Assembly: GCF_004361885.1 (NCBI RefSeq)
Contig: NZ_SNWH01000004.1
Location: 124,001 to 188,000 of the forward strand
Direction: 5' to 3'
DNA length: 64,000 nucleotides
DNA from: Halomonas ventosae
GTDB taxonomy: Bacteria; Pseudomonadota; Gammaproteobacteria; Pseudomonadales; Halomonadaceae
The position numbers and the translations under genes were made by a program. Shown piece after piece: positions 8,722-17,123 of the stretch (positions within the stretch are counted from its first letter, which is position 1; every line of letters starts with the position of its first letter). The notes below the pieces were generated by a model, which was not told where the DNA came from, ran no database searches, and worked only from the letters and a program-made list of their open reading frames with translations.

Positions 8722-9669
8722 ATGGCCGAAGGGCGCGACGTGCAGTGGGTGGAGGTGACCGAGGGCCAGGTCGGCCAGCGGGTCGACAACTTCCTGTTGA
8801 CGCGCATGAAAGGGGCGCCCCGGGCTCTGGTCTATCGCATCGTGCGCAAGGGCGAAGTGCGGGTGAACAAGAAACGGGTCAAGGCCGATACGCGCCTGGC
8901 GCTGGGCGATCTCGTCCGCATCCCGCCGCTGCGCCTGACTCCCCGCGAGGCGGTCCGCGAGGTGAGCGACAACCTGCGTAACTTGCTCGCCGGCAGCGTG
9001 CTGCTGGAAGGCCGCGACTGGCTGGTGATCAATAAGCCCTCGGGGCTGGCCGTGCATGGGGGAAGCGGGGTGAAGATCGGCCTGATCGAGGCTCTGCGCC
9101 AGGTGCGTGAAGATCTCGATTTCCTGGAACTGGTCCACCGCCTGGATCGCGACACCTCTGGCTGCCTGCTGCTGGCTAAGTCGCGCCCGGCGCTGCTGGC
9201 CCTCAATGCCTCGCTCAAGGAGCGCCGGATGGATAAGCAGTACCTGGCGCTGGTGGCTGGACACTGGTCGGCGCGCCGCGACTTCGTCAGTGCTCGGCTC
9301 GAGCGCTTCGAGCTTCCCAACGGTGAGCGACGGGTGCGGGTCGAGGCGGGGGGCAAGGTGGCCCGGACCCGCTTCGCGGTCCGCGAGGCCTTCGAGAGGC
9401 TCACCCTGGTCGAGGCGGAGCCGGTTACCGGGCGCACCCACCAGATACGCGTGCATGCGGCCCATGCCGGCCATCCGTTGCTCGGCGATGACAAGTACGG
9501 CAGCCGCGAAAGCCAGCGTCTCTCCGCCACGCTGGGGCTGTCGCGGCTCTTCCTGCATGCCGCGGCCCTGACCTTTCCTGAACCTACCAGTGGCCGCCCC
9601 GTGCAGATCAAGGCCCCGCTGCCCGACGACCTCGAGGCGGTGCTTTGCCGGGCTCGCCAATCTCGCTGA
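8722..9669 (+). CDS. rluC: 23S rRNA pseudouridine synthase RluC
   Basis: RluC converts U955, U2504 and U2580 of 23S rRNA (E. coli numbering) to pseudouridine. The 315-residue protein has an N-terminal S4 domain (VGQRVDNFL...RIVRKGEVRVNKKRVK, residues ~10-50) and the RluA-family catalytic motif HRLDRDTSG at ~139-147, with the first Asp catalytic. RTHQIRVH follows near residue 240. The ATG at 8722 is chosen because GGAG precedes it and the S4 domain starts just after. Synteny with divergent rne favours RluC over RluD or RluA. Confidence 0.94.
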   Translation: MAEGRDVQWVEVTEGQVGQRVDNFLLTRMKGAPRALVYRIVRKGEVRVNKKRVKADTRLALGDLVRIPPLRLTPREAVREVSDNLRNLLAGSVLLEGRDWLVINKPSGLAVHGGSGVKIGLIEALRQVREDLDFLELVHRLDRDTSGCLLLAKSRPALLALNASLKERRMDKQYLALVAGHWSARRDFVSARLERFELPNGERRVRVEAGGKVARTRFAVREAFERLTLVEAEPVTGRTHQIRVHAAHAGHPLLGDDKYGSRESQRLSATLGLSRLFLHAAALTFPEPTSGRPVQIKAPLPDDLEAVLCRARQSR

Positions 9670-9680
9670 CAGGAGGCTTC

Positions 9681-10331
9681 ATGCGCTACCGCTTGGCCAT
9701 CTTCGACTGGGATGGCACCTTGATGGACTCCATCGCCCGGATCGTCGCCAGCATGCAGGTGGCCTCCCGGGAATCCGGCTGGGGCGAACTCGATGCCGAG
9801 GCGGTTCGCAATATCATCGGCCTGGGATTGCCCGAGGCCATTGCCACCCTCTGTCCCGGCATCGACGCCGAGCGTGCCGAACTGCTCAAGTCGCGCTATG
9901 CCTACCATTTTGTCAAGGGCGATACTGGCTCAATGCGCTTCTATCCCGGGGTCGAGGCCGGGCTGGCGCGACTGCGGAACAGGGCGGAGCAGCGCCTGGC
10001 CGTGGCCACTGGCAAGAGCCGCCGCGGTCTGGATCGCGTCTTTTGCGAGAGCGGCAGTCGCGGCTGGTTCCATGCCAGCCGAACGGCCGACGAGACGCGC
10101 TCAAAGCCCCACCCGCGGATGCTCGAAGAGCTTCTCGTCGAGCTCGATGTCCAGAGGGATGAGGCGGTGATGATCGGTGATACCGAATACGATCTCGAGA
10201 TGGCCCGGGCGTTGGGCATGGATCGGGTGGCGGTGAGCTGGGGGGTGCATTCGCCGGAGCGCCTCGCCGCCAGTCGGCCGACCTTCACCGCCGAAGCGGT
10301 ACCCGAGCTCTTCGACTGGCTGCACGACTAG
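9681..10331 (+). CDS. HAD-superfamily hydrolase (phosphoglycolate phosphatase-like)
   Basis: A 216-residue HAD phosphatase. Motif I DWDGTLMDS at residues 8-16 carries the nucleophilic Asp. Motif II is VATGKS (~110). The Lys of motif III is in SKPHP (~138), and motif IV is GDTEYDLEMA (~160). The cap between motifs I and II is of the small helical type. The start is fixed by AGGAGG 5 bases ahead of the ATG. Genes of this kind follow rluC in pseudomonads and Halomonas. The substrate is unknown; Gph-like specificity is only inferred. Confidence 0.88.
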   Translation: MRYRLAIFDWDGTLMDSIARIVASMQVASRESGWGELDAEAVRNIIGLGLPEAIATLCPGIDAERAELLKSRYAYHFVKGDTGSMRFYPGVEAGLARLRNRAEQRLAVATGKSRRGLDRVFCESGSRGWFHASRTADETRSKPHPRMLEELLVELDVQRDEAVMIGDTEYDLEMARALGMDRVAVSWGVHSPERLAASRPTFTAEAVPELFDWLHD

Positions 10332-10353
10332 CTGACCAAGGGACAGGACAAGC

Positions 10354-11439
10354 ATGAGCGACGATGACAAGCGTGACGACCGCTGGACGAGTGGCCCCGA
10401 GTTGACCCCGGAGCAGGCGCGCCGTGAGCGCGAGGCGCAGCGGGCCGATGCCGCCCCGCCTCCTGCCGAGGATGCCGAGACGCTGCGCGAGCGTCAGCGC
10501 CTGGCCCAGCTGGAGATGATGGGACGCTGGATCGACGGCGTGCTGGTGGAGCAGCGCCGCTCGAGGCGCTGGAAGCTGTTCTTTCGCTTCTTCTTTGTGC
10601 TGCTGATCCTGGCCTTGCTCGCGCTAAGCGCCTATGCAGTTCTGGGTGCCTCGGGAGGCAACGGGCTGGATCAGCCGCACCTTGGGGTGGTGGAGGTCAA
10701 GGGGGTGATCGACAGCGACTCGCCGGCCAGCGCCGAACGCGTCATCGAGGGGCTGGAGCGGGCCTGGCAGGCGAAGGAAACTAAGGCGGTGGTGCTGCAT
10801 ATCAACAGCCCCGGTGGCAGCCCTGTACAGTCGCAGCGTATCTTCGCGGCGATAATGCGGTTGCGCGAATCCGGCGACAAGCCAGTGCTGGCGGTGATCG
10901 AGGATATCGGCGCCAGTGGCGCCTACTATGTGGCTGCCGCGGCCGACGAGATTATCGCCGCCCCGGCCAGCCTGGTCGGCTCGATCGGCGTCATTCACGC
11001 CGGTTTCGGCTTGCAGGAGGCCATTAATCGTCTGGGTATCGAGCGGCGGCTGTTTACCGCCGGCGAGAACAAGGCATTTCTTGATCCCTTCTCGGAGATC
11101 ACCCCGGCACAGCGCGATTTCTGGCAGAAGGTGCTGGTCACCACCCACCAGCAATTCATCGACGACGTGCGCCAGGGACGCGGCGATCGTCTGGTTGATG
11201 ACGAGCGCCTCTTCAGCGGGCTCATCTGGAGCGGCGAGCAGGCCCTGGCGTTGGGTCTGGTGGATCGGCTCGACAGCCTCGACGGTGTGGCGCGAGCCCG
11301 GCTCGGCGAGGCGCGTCTACGCGACTATACGCCGAGCCTCGACCCCTTCGAACGGATCTCTCGTCAGTTCGGTCGGGTCGCCGCGGAGTGGTTGGGGGTG
11401 TCGCACGCCGACTCGCCGCTGCGCTACCAGCTGCCTTGA
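10354..11439 (+). CDS. sppA: S49-family signal peptide peptidase SppA
   Basis: A 361-residue membrane-anchored serine-lysine peptidase expected to degrade cleaved signal peptides. A charged cytoplasmic N-terminus of ~70 residues precedes one hydrophobic segment (about 74-98). The S49 domain has HINSPGGSPVQS, the nucleophile loop IGASGAYYVA (Ser about 188) and a candidate general-base Lys in GENKAF (about 240). The length fits the short single-domain SppA form rather than the 600-residue enterobacterial one. Confidence 0.9.
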   Translation: MSDDDKRDDRWTSGPELTPEQARREREAQRADAAPPPAEDAETLRERQRLAQLEMMGRWIDGVLVEQRRSRRWKLFFRFFFVLLILALLALSAYAVLGASGGNGLDQPHLGVVEVKGVIDSDSPASAERVIEGLERAWQAKETKAVVLHINSPGGSPVQSQRIFAAIMRLRESGDKPVLAVIEDIGASGAYYVAAAADEIIAAPASLVGSIGVIHAGFGLQEAINRLGIERRLFTAGENKAFLDPFSEITPAQRDFWQKVLVTTHQQFIDDVRQGRGDRLVDDERLFSGLIWSGEQALALGLVDRLDSLDGVARARLGEARLRDYTPSLDPFERISRQFGRVAAEWLGVSHADSPLRYQLP

Positions 11440-11495
11440 GAGCGCCCCGTGCCGAGCAGGCTGGCGAGCACTGCCATCGAGCGACCTCCGGCCTT

Positions 11496-11524
11496 TTGAC
11501 AGAGGTGGGGGGAGTGCCTATCAT
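11496..11524 (+). promoter_or_regulatory. Strong sigma70 promoter for yceD-rpmF-plsX-fab operon
   Basis: TTGACA (11496-11501), a 17-bp spacer and TATCAT (11519-11524) form a near-consensus promoter. The predicted start near 11531 is only about 3 bases before the yceD ATG (11534), so the message would be leaderless or almost so. Confidence 0.75.
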
Positions 11525-11533
11525 TGCGCGCCT

Positions 11534-12061
11534 ATGTTGACCTCAAGACTCCCTGGCAGGGTCGAGCCCTACAAGCTCGTGGCCCGTGCCGAACACCTGG
11601 AAGGCCTGGTGGCGCTCGCCGACATGGCGCGGCTGGCCGAGCAAGCCGGTGCCCAGTCTGGCGATGCCCGGGTATGGTTGGATTTCGGCATCGATGCTCA
11701 GGGGTGCCGGGAGATTTGCGGCCACCTCGAGGCCGAGCTTCAGCTGTCGTGCCGACGCTGCCTCGAACCCGTGGCGCAGCGAATCGACAGCGACTTCCGG
11801 CTGGGCATGGTCACCAGCGACGCCTTGGCCGCTGAGCTGCCTGGCACTCACGAGCCGGTGCTGGTGGAAAACGAACAGCTAAACCTGCTGGCTGTGCTCG
11901 AGGATGAACTCATCCTCAGCCTCCCCCAGGTGGTTTACCACGACGAGGCCGAGTGTCCGGTCTCGCGCGACCAGCTGCACAGTGGGGAGGCGAGCGATGC
12001 CTCGATCGACTCCCCGGTGAGCCCTTTCGATGTGCTGCGGCAGATCAAGGGAAAGCTCTGA
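11534..12061 (+). CDS. yceD: YceD (DUF177) family protein, 23S rRNA accumulation protein
   Basis: A 175-residue DUF177 protein, always encoded just before rpmF; loss of E. coli YceD lowers 23S rRNA levels. The N-terminus (MLTSRLPGRVEPYKL) aligns with known YceD starts, so ATG 11534 is the best start even though no ribosome site precedes it. The paired-Cys motif LSCRRCLEPV lies near residue 76. Acidic NEQLNLLAVLEDELILSLP is the conserved core near 115. A further Cys is in DEAECPVS. Confidence 0.92.
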   Translation: MLTSRLPGRVEPYKLVARAEHLEGLVALADMARLAEQAGAQSGDARVWLDFGIDAQGCREICGHLEAELQLSCRRCLEPVAQRIDSDFRLGMVTSDALAAELPGTHEPVLVENEQLNLLAVLEDELILSLPQVVYHDEAECPVSRDQLHSGEASDASIDSPVSPFDVLRQIKGKL

Positions 12062-12095
12062 TACATCCTTGTTTTTTACTCTGGAGTGACAACCC

Positions 12096-12266
12096 ATGGC
12101 AGTTCAACAGAACCGCAAGACCCGTTCCAAGCGCGGCATGCGTCGTAGCCACGACGCCCTCAGCTCAGCGGCCCTGTCCCAGGACAAGGAGACCGGTACC
12201 ACCCACCTGCGCCACCATGTGGCGCCGGATGGGTATTACCGTGGCCGCAAGGTCGTTGACGTTTGA
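12096..12266 (+). CDS. rpmF: 50S ribosomal protein L32
   Basis: A 56-residue basic protein beginning [20 protein letters not shown] and ending [11 protein letters not shown], typical for the Cys-free (zinc-independent) gammaproteobacterial L32. The ribosome site TGGAG lies ~10 bases ahead of the ATG. It follows yceD by 34 bases in the conserved yceD-rpmF pair. Confidence 0.98.
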   Translation: MAVQQNRKTRSKRGMRRSHDALSSAALSQDKETGTTHLRHHVAPDGYYRGRKVVDV

Positions 12267-12304
12267 CGCGACGCCAATCCGCAGGGTGTTGACCGGACCT
12301 TAAC

Positions 12305-13426
12305 GTGCGGATCGCCATCGATGCGATGGGCGGAGATCTCGGTCCCCGCCCTGCTGTCATGGGTGCCGCCGCCGTCGCTCATGCCAACCCCGATCTCGAG
12401 CTCTGCCTGTTCGGTCCCGCCGGCCTGCTGGCGGACGAGATAGCCCGTCTGCCGCGGCAGCTTGCCGCGGCAGCGGCGCGTCTGCGAGTCTTGAATGCAC
12501 CGACAGTCGTCCAGCAATGGCAACGACCCAGCGAGGTGCTGCGTCACGGAAGCGATACCAGTATGGCGCGGATGCTCGACTGCGTGGCCAGCGATGAGGC
12601 CACGGCGGGGGTCAGCGCCGGCAACACCGGGGCACTGATGGCGCTCGCGCGGCGTGCCTTGGGCACGGTGGCGGGGATTCCCCGGCCGGCCATCAGTACC
12701 GCCATTCCCACCCGTAACCTGGGTCGCTGCTATCTGCTCGATCTGGGCGCCAACGTGGAGGCCAGTGCCGCGCGGCTGGTCGATTTCGCTCTGATGGGCG
12801 AGGTGATGGCGCGCCATGTGGATGCTCTCGTGGCGCCGCGGGTGGCGCTGCTCAATGTCGGTGTCGAGGGTACCAAGGGCACGACCAGCGTTCGCGATGC
12901 CGATGCCTGGCTGCGCCGGTATCTCCCTATTGCCTATCTGGGGTATGTGGAGGGCGACGGGATCTTCAGTGGTGACGCCGACGTGGTGGTCTGCGACGGT
13001 TTCGTCGGCAATGCCGTGCTCAAGGCCAGCGAGGGCATGGCGAGGTTGTTGGTCGAGCGTGTCCAGGCGACCTTCGACGCCCACTGGAGCAGCCGGCTGG
13101 TGGGGCTGCTGGCGCGTCCGGCGCTACGGCGCCTCAAGGGTGAGCTTGATCCCGTGCGTTACAACGGTGCCAGCCTGCTGGGGCTGGCGGGGATCGTCAT
13201 CAAGAGCCACGGCAGCGCTGACGCCACGGGATTTCAACATGCAGTGCAACGCGCGGTGAATGAGGTCAAGCATGATCTACCGAGCCGGCTGGCTGCGGAA
13301 CTTGACCATGCTCGGTCCCCTGTCGACTCGACCGTTCGCGGCCAAGCCGAGAGTGGATCCAGGTCCAGCGGGCCGATCATGCCGGGGGCTCCCGGTATCG
13401 ACAACAGTCAACAAGCGCAAAGGTGA
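12305..13426 (+). CDS. plsX: Phosphate acyltransferase PlsX
   Basis: PlsX makes acyl-phosphate from acyl-ACP, feeding PlsY for phosphatidic acid synthesis. GTG start at 12305, giving MRIAIDAMGGDLGPR. Conserved blocks include SAGNTGALMA (~101), LDLGANVEA (~143) and VVCDGFVGNAVLK (~230). At 373 residues it is ~20-30 longer than E. coli PlsX, with a non-conserved tail after residue ~340. It is followed directly by fabD, without the fabH found in enterobacteria, as in pseudomonads. Confidence 0.95.
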   Translation: MRIAIDAMGGDLGPRPAVMGAAAVAHANPDLELCLFGPAGLLADEIARLPRQLAAAAARLRVLNAPTVVQQWQRPSEVLRHGSDTSMARMLDCVASDEATAGVSAGNTGALMALARRALGTVAGIPRPAISTAIPTRNLGRCYLLDLGANVEASAARLVDFALMGEVMARHVDALVAPRVALLNVGVEGTKGTTSVRDADAWLRRYLPIAYLGYVEGDGIFSGDADVVVCDGFVGNAVLKASEGMARLLVERVQATFDAHWSSRLVGLLARPALRRLKGELDPVRYNGASLLGLAGIVIKSHGSADATGFQHAVQRAVNEVKHDLPSRLAAELDHARSPVDSTVRGQAESGSRSSGPIMPGAPGIDNSQQAQR

Positions 13427-13431
13427 TCGAC

Positions 13432-14403
13432 ATGACCCAATCCCTTGCCCTTATCTTCCCCGGGCAGGGCTCTCAGCAGATCGGCATGCTGCGTGAGCTG
13501 GCTGAGCGCTACAGTGTGGTGCGCACGACCTTCGAGGAAGCGGCCGAGGCCCTGGGCTATGACCTCTGGCAGGTGGTGCAGGAAGGGCCTGCCGAGGCGC
13601 TCAATGATACCGCCTGCACCCAGCCGGCACTGCTCACCGCCAGCGTAGCGGTGTGGCGCGTGTGGCAGGAGCTCGAAGGGCCGCGTCCCGGGGCCATGGC
13701 CGGCCACAGCCTGGGCGAGTACAGCGCCCTAGTGTGTGCCGGGGCACTGCCCTTCGCCCAGGGCGTGCGGCTGGTGAAGCTGCGCGGCGAGGCGATGCAG
13801 GCCGCCGTCCCCGCCGGGGAAGGGGCCATGGCGGCGATTCTCGGCCTCGATGAGCAGGCGGTAGAGCAGGCCTGCGGACGGGCTGCTGACGGCGACGTGG
13901 TCGCCGCCGTCAACTACAATGCCCCGGGGCAGGTGGTGATCGCCGGTCGCAAGGCCGCCGTGGAACGGGCTATTGTTGCCTGCCAGGAAGCCGGGGCCAG
14001 GCGTGCGATGCCATTGCCGGTCTCGGTACCGTCGCATTGCGAGCTGATGCGTCCTGCGGCCGAGCGCCTGGCATCGGCCATGGAGGATGTCGAACTGCGC
14101 CCACCGCGCTACACGGTCTTCCAGAACGTCGATGCCCAGGCGCATGCCGACGTGGCGACCCTGCGCACTCGGCTGATTGAGCAGCTCTACCAGCCGGTGC
14201 GCTGGACTGCTTGCATCGAGGCGATGACCGCCAAGGGGGCCGAGGTGTTCATCGAGTGCGGTCCGGGCAAGGTGCTCACCGGGCTCAACAAACGTATCGC
14301 CCGAAGCAGCAAGGGGCTGGCGGTCAATGATCCAGACAGCCTCTCCGCGGCCCTCGAACTGGCCAGGGACGTCGCCGGCCAGTCGCCGACGGCCAATGGC
14401 TGA
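13432..14403 (+). CDS. fabD: Malonyl-CoA:ACP transacylase FabD
   Basis: FabD loads malonate from malonyl-CoA onto ACP. 323 residues from ATG 13432; a GTG three codons upstream is also in frame and overlaps the plsX stop. The start contains FPGQGSQQ (residues ~9-16). The nucleophile elbow GHSLGEYSAL puts the catalytic Ser near residue 93. The His loop is VSVPSHCELM, near residue 200. The C-terminal ECGPGKVL is as in family members. Confidence 0.96.
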   Translation: MTQSLALIFPGQGSQQIGMLRELAERYSVVRTTFEEAAEALGYDLWQVVQEGPAEALNDTACTQPALLTASVAVWRVWQELEGPRPGAMAGHSLGEYSALVCAGALPFAQGVRLVKLRGEAMQAAVPAGEGAMAAILGLDEQAVEQACGRAADGDVVAAVNYNAPGQVVIAGRKAAVERAIVACQEAGARRAMPLPVSVPSHCELMRPAAERLASAMEDVELRPPRYTVFQNVDAQAHADVATLRTRLIEQLYQPVRWTACIEAMTAKGAEVFIECGPGKVLTGLNKRIARSSKGLAVNDPDSLSAALELARDVAGQSPTANG

Positions 14404-14434
14404 TCCAACTCCCGGATGTGAACGGATAGAGACC

Positions 14435-15178
14435 ATGACAACCGAGCGTAGAGTCGCCCTGATCACCGGGGCCAGTCGCGGCATTGGTCGCGCCATCGCC
14501 CACGAACTAGGCCGCCAGGGGCGTATCGTGATCGGCACCGCCACCACCGATGCCGGTGCCGAGCGCATCGGCAAGGAGCTGACACGAGCGGGAATAGAGG
14601 GCGCCGGCCGCCAGCTGGACGTCACTGACCCGGCCAGCGTCAATGCACTGGTCAAGGCGGTCAGCGAGGCTTTCGGTGCCCCCACCATCCTGGTCAACAA
14701 TGCCGGCATCTCGCGCGATAATCTGCTAATGCGCATGAAGGAAGATGAGTGGGACGCGGTGATCGACACCAACCTCAAGTCGGTCTATCGCGTCAGCAAG
14801 GCCTGTCTGCGTGGCATGACCCGGGCGCGCTTCGGCCGCATCGTCTCGATCAGTTCGGTGGTGGCTACCATGGGCAACATTGGGCAGACCAACTATGCTG
14901 CCGCCAAGGCGGGCATGGAAGGCTTTACACGGGCCCTGGCGCGTGAGGTAGGCTCGCGTGCCATCACTGTTAATGCGGTGGCGCCTGGCTTGATTGCCAC
15001 CGACATGACTGAATCCTTGCCGGAGCAGCAGCACAAGGCGCTGCTCGGCCAGATTCCGCTGGCGCGACTCGGTAAGCCCGAGGAGATCGCTGCGGCGGTG
15101 GGCTTTTTGACCGGTGACATGGCAGGCTATATCTCCGGTGAGACCCTGCATGTCAACGGTGGCATGAACATGCGTTGA
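14435..15178 (+). CDS. fabG: 3-oxoacyl-ACP reductase FabG
   Basis: NADPH-dependent short-chain dehydrogenase that reduces beta-ketoacyl-ACP. 247 residues. The nucleotide motif is GASRGIG (13-19) and NNAG lies near 88. The catalytic Ser is in VSISSVV (~141), with Tyr 154 and Lys 158 in YAAAKAG. The C-terminus ends LHVNGGMNMR, as typical for FabG. It lies between fabD and acpP in the standard fab cluster. Confidence 0.97.
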   Translation: MTTERRVALITGASRGIGRAIAHELGRQGRIVIGTATTDAGAERIGKELTRAGIEGAGRQLDVTDPASVNALVKAVSEAFGAPTILVNNAGISRDNLLMRMKEDEWDAVIDTNLKSVYRVSKACLRGMTRARFGRIVSISSVVATMGNIGQTNYAAAKAGMEGFTRALAREVGSRAITVNAVAPGLIATDMTESLPEQQHKALLGQIPLARLGKPEEIAAAVGFLTGDMAGYISGETLHVNGGMNMR

Positions 15179-15197
15179 AGCCTCAACAGGCTGGCTG

Positions 15198-15224
15198 TTG
15201 CGCCGACCTGGGGGCGTCTATAAA
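15198..15224 (+). promoter_or_regulatory. Possible internal promoter upstream of acpP
   Basis: TTGCGC (15198-15203) and TATAAA (15219-15224) are separated by 15 bp, shorter than ideal. The 132-bp fabG-acpP gap has room for a separate promoter, and acpP is usually transcribed at a higher level than its neighbours. Confidence 0.35.
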
Positions 15225-15310
15225 CTACCCCGCAGCTTCCGGCTAACGGATCTGGATCTTTAACGGCTGATTCCACGAACGGCCAATGTGAACGACTGGA
15301 GTACGTCATA

Positions 15311-15544
15311 ATGAGCACCATCGAAGAGCGCGTGAAGAAGGTTGTGGCCGAGCGTCTGAACGTCAAGGAAGAAGACATCCAGAACTCCTCTTCCTTCACC
15401 GAGGATCTCGGCGCCGATTCCCTGGATACCGTCGAGCTGGTGATGGCGCTTGAAGAGGAGTTCGACACCGAAATTCCCGACGAAGAAGCCGAAAAGATCA
15501 CGACCGTTCAGGAAGCCATCGATTACGTCAACACCCATCAGTAA
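15311..15544 (+). CDS. acpP: Acyl carrier protein
   Basis: A 77-residue acidic protein that carries growing acyl chains on phosphopantetheine. The modification site is Ser 37 in [10 protein letters not shown]. The start [14 protein letters not shown] and the end [14 protein letters not shown] are textbook. The holo-ACP synthase gene acpS is also in this window (52422-52799). A hairpin terminator lies downstream. Confidence 0.99.
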   Translation: MSTIEERVKKVVAERLNVKEEDIQNSSSFTEDLGADSLDTVELVMALEEEFDTEIPDEEAEKITTVQEAIDYVNTHQ

Positions 15545-15637
15545 TGCCCACCAGCACACCAGCAAGGTGACGGTCGATACCGCTTGCTGAGGCATTCTGT
15601 TACTGAGGCATCCTGGGTCAATGATGGGCCCACGGAG

Positions 15638-15670
15638 AGAGCCGCCCTGCCATGGTAGGGCGGCTCTTGT
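15638..15670 (+). terminator. Hairpin terminator after acpP
   Basis: An 11-bp perfect stem AGAGCCGCCCT / AGGGCGGCTCT (15638-15648, 15657-15667) with an 8-base loop, then TGT. The T-run is short, so termination may be partial. Confidence 0.7.
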
Positions 15671-15723
15671 ACTATGGGTGTGAACTTATGGTTATGAACT
15701 ATGGGTATGCACTATGGGTGACA
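15671..15723 (+). repeat. Degenerate ~13-bp tandem repeat in acpP-fabF spacer
   Basis: Four consecutive units of 13-14 bp begin with ACTATGGGT or ACTTATGGT (15671, 15684, 15698, 15711). They directly follow the acpP terminator. Two more short direct repeats lie in the same 314-bp spacer: CACCAGCA twice (15549-15564) and CTGAGGCAT twice (15587, 15603). Confidence 0.8.
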
Positions 15724-15793
15724 GCCAGTTGGCATGACAGGAACCTGCAACAACAGGGACTTGCCGTGTCCGCCGAGCTCATGGAGACTCGGG

Positions 15794-15799
15794 TATAAT
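15794..15799 (+). promoter_or_regulatory. -10 box for fabF
   Basis: A perfect TATAAT lies 60 bp ahead of the fabF ATG in the spacer after the acpP terminator. No good -35 element is visible at 16-18 bp, so an activator or weak promoter is possible. Confidence 0.4.
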
Positions 15800-15858
15800 G
15801 TGCGCAACGATGGCCCCGCGGCGGGGTCATGTCACCAAGGTTGTCGGGAGGAAGGCTG

Positions 15859-17097
15859 ATGGCGCGTAGAAGGGTTGTGGTGACCGGGCTTGGCCTGGTC
15901 ACGCCGGTGGGAAACACCGTAAGGGAGAGCTGGGCCAGCATCCTGGCCGGCAAGAGCGGTGTCGCACCCATCGAACACTTCGATGTCAGTGGCTTTAACA
16001 CGCGCTTCGGCGGATCGGTGAAGAACTTCGACATCAGCCCGTACCTCAATCCCAAGGAGGCCCGCAAGATGGACCTCTTCATCCAGTATGGGATGGCCGC
16101 CGGTGCCCAGGCCATTGAGGATGCCGGAATCGAGTGTCACGAGGGCAATGCCGATCGTATCGGCGTGGCCATCGGCTCGGGAATCGGCGGCCTGCCGATG
16201 ATCGAACACAACCACCATGCGTTGCTCAAGGGTGGGGCCAGGCGAATCTCGCCATTCTTCGTTCCGGGGTCGATCATCAACATGATCTCCGGCAACCTGG
16301 CGATCCAGCACGGCTTTCGCGGTCCTAACATCGCCATCAGTACGGCCTGCACCACCGGCACCCACAACATCGGCTACAGTGCCCGAACCATCGCCTATGG
16401 CGATGCCGATGTGATGGTCTGCGGCGGCGCCGAGATGGCGACCACGCCGCTGGGGCTGGGCGGCTTCTCGGCGGCGCGGGCGCTCTCTACCCGCAACGAC
16501 AACCCCACCGCGGCAAGTCGCCCCTGGGACCGTGACCGCGATGGCTTCGTGCTCTCCGATGGCGCCGGCGTGGTGGTGCTCGAGGAGTACGAGCAGGCCA
16601 AGGCCCGCGGGGCGACCCTCTATGCCGAGCTCACCGGTTTCGGAATGAGCGATGATGCCTACCACATGACCGCGCCACCGGAAGATGGCCACGGTGCTGC
16701 CCGTTCCATGCGCAATGCCATCCGCGATGCCGGCATCGCTCCCTCGGCTGTCGACTACATCAATGCCCACGGTACCTCGACCGCCCATGGCGACCTGGCC
16801 GAAAGCCGGGCCGTCGAGCAGGTGCTGGGGGAAGCCGCCAAGTCGGTGGCCGTCAGTTCCACCAAGTCGATGATCGGACACCTGTTGGGGGCTGCCGGCG
16901 CCGTGGAGGCGATCTTCAGTGTGCTGGCCATCCGCGACCAGGTGGCTCCACCGACCATCAACCTGGACAACCCTCAGCAAGGCTGCAACCTCGATTACGT
17001 GCCGCATGTCGCGCGCGAGATGCGGATCGACGTCAGCCTGTCGAACTCCTTCGGTTTCGGCGGCACTAACGGCACCCTGGTCTTCGCTAGGGTGTGA
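15859..17097 (+). CDS. fabF: 3-oxoacyl-ACP synthase II FabF
   Basis: Condensing enzyme that elongates acyl-ACP with malonyl-ACP. 412 residues from ATG 15859, preceded by GGGAGGAAGG. The active-site Cys is residue 164 in STACTTG. The two His are in [11 protein letters not shown] and [11 protein letters not shown]. The glycine-rich end [11 protein letters not shown] is present. It is followed at once by pabC, as in E. coli. Confidence 0.97.
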   Translation: MARRRVVVTGLGLVTPVGNTVRESWASILAGKSGVAPIEHFDVSGFNTRFGGSVKNFDISPYLNPKEARKMDLFIQYGMAAGAQAIEDAGIECHEGNADRIGVAIGSGIGGLPMIEHNHHALLKGGARRISPFFVPGSIINMISGNLAIQHGFRGPNIAISTACTTGTHNIGYSARTIAYGDADVMVCGGAEMATTPLGLGGFSAARALSTRNDNPTAASRPWDRDRDGFVLSDGAGVVVLEEYEQAKARGATLYAELTGFGMSDDAYHMTAPPEDGHGAARSMRNAIRDAGIAPSAVDYINAHGTSTAHGDLAESRAVEQVLGEAAKSVAVSSTKSMIGHLLGAAGAVEAIFSVLAIRDQVAPPTINLDNPQQGCNLDYVPHVAREMRIDVSLSNSFGFGGTNGTLVFARV

Positions 17098-17123
17098 AGT
17101 CCGACGCGCGACAGGTACATACC

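Noticed and set aside
8314-9660. 448-codon minus-strand frame opposite rluC
   Set aside because: Shadow of rluC and its upstream spacer, with no motif.
11424-11477. 17-residue minus-strand frame with a good GGAGGT site between sppA and yceD
   Set aside because: Considered as a Maf stub, but the start (MAVLASLLGTG) does not match Maf and it overlaps the sppA end; likely chance.
12266-13432. Missing fabH after plsX as an anomaly
   Set aside because: The plsX-fabD arrangement without fabH is normal in pseudomonads and relatives.
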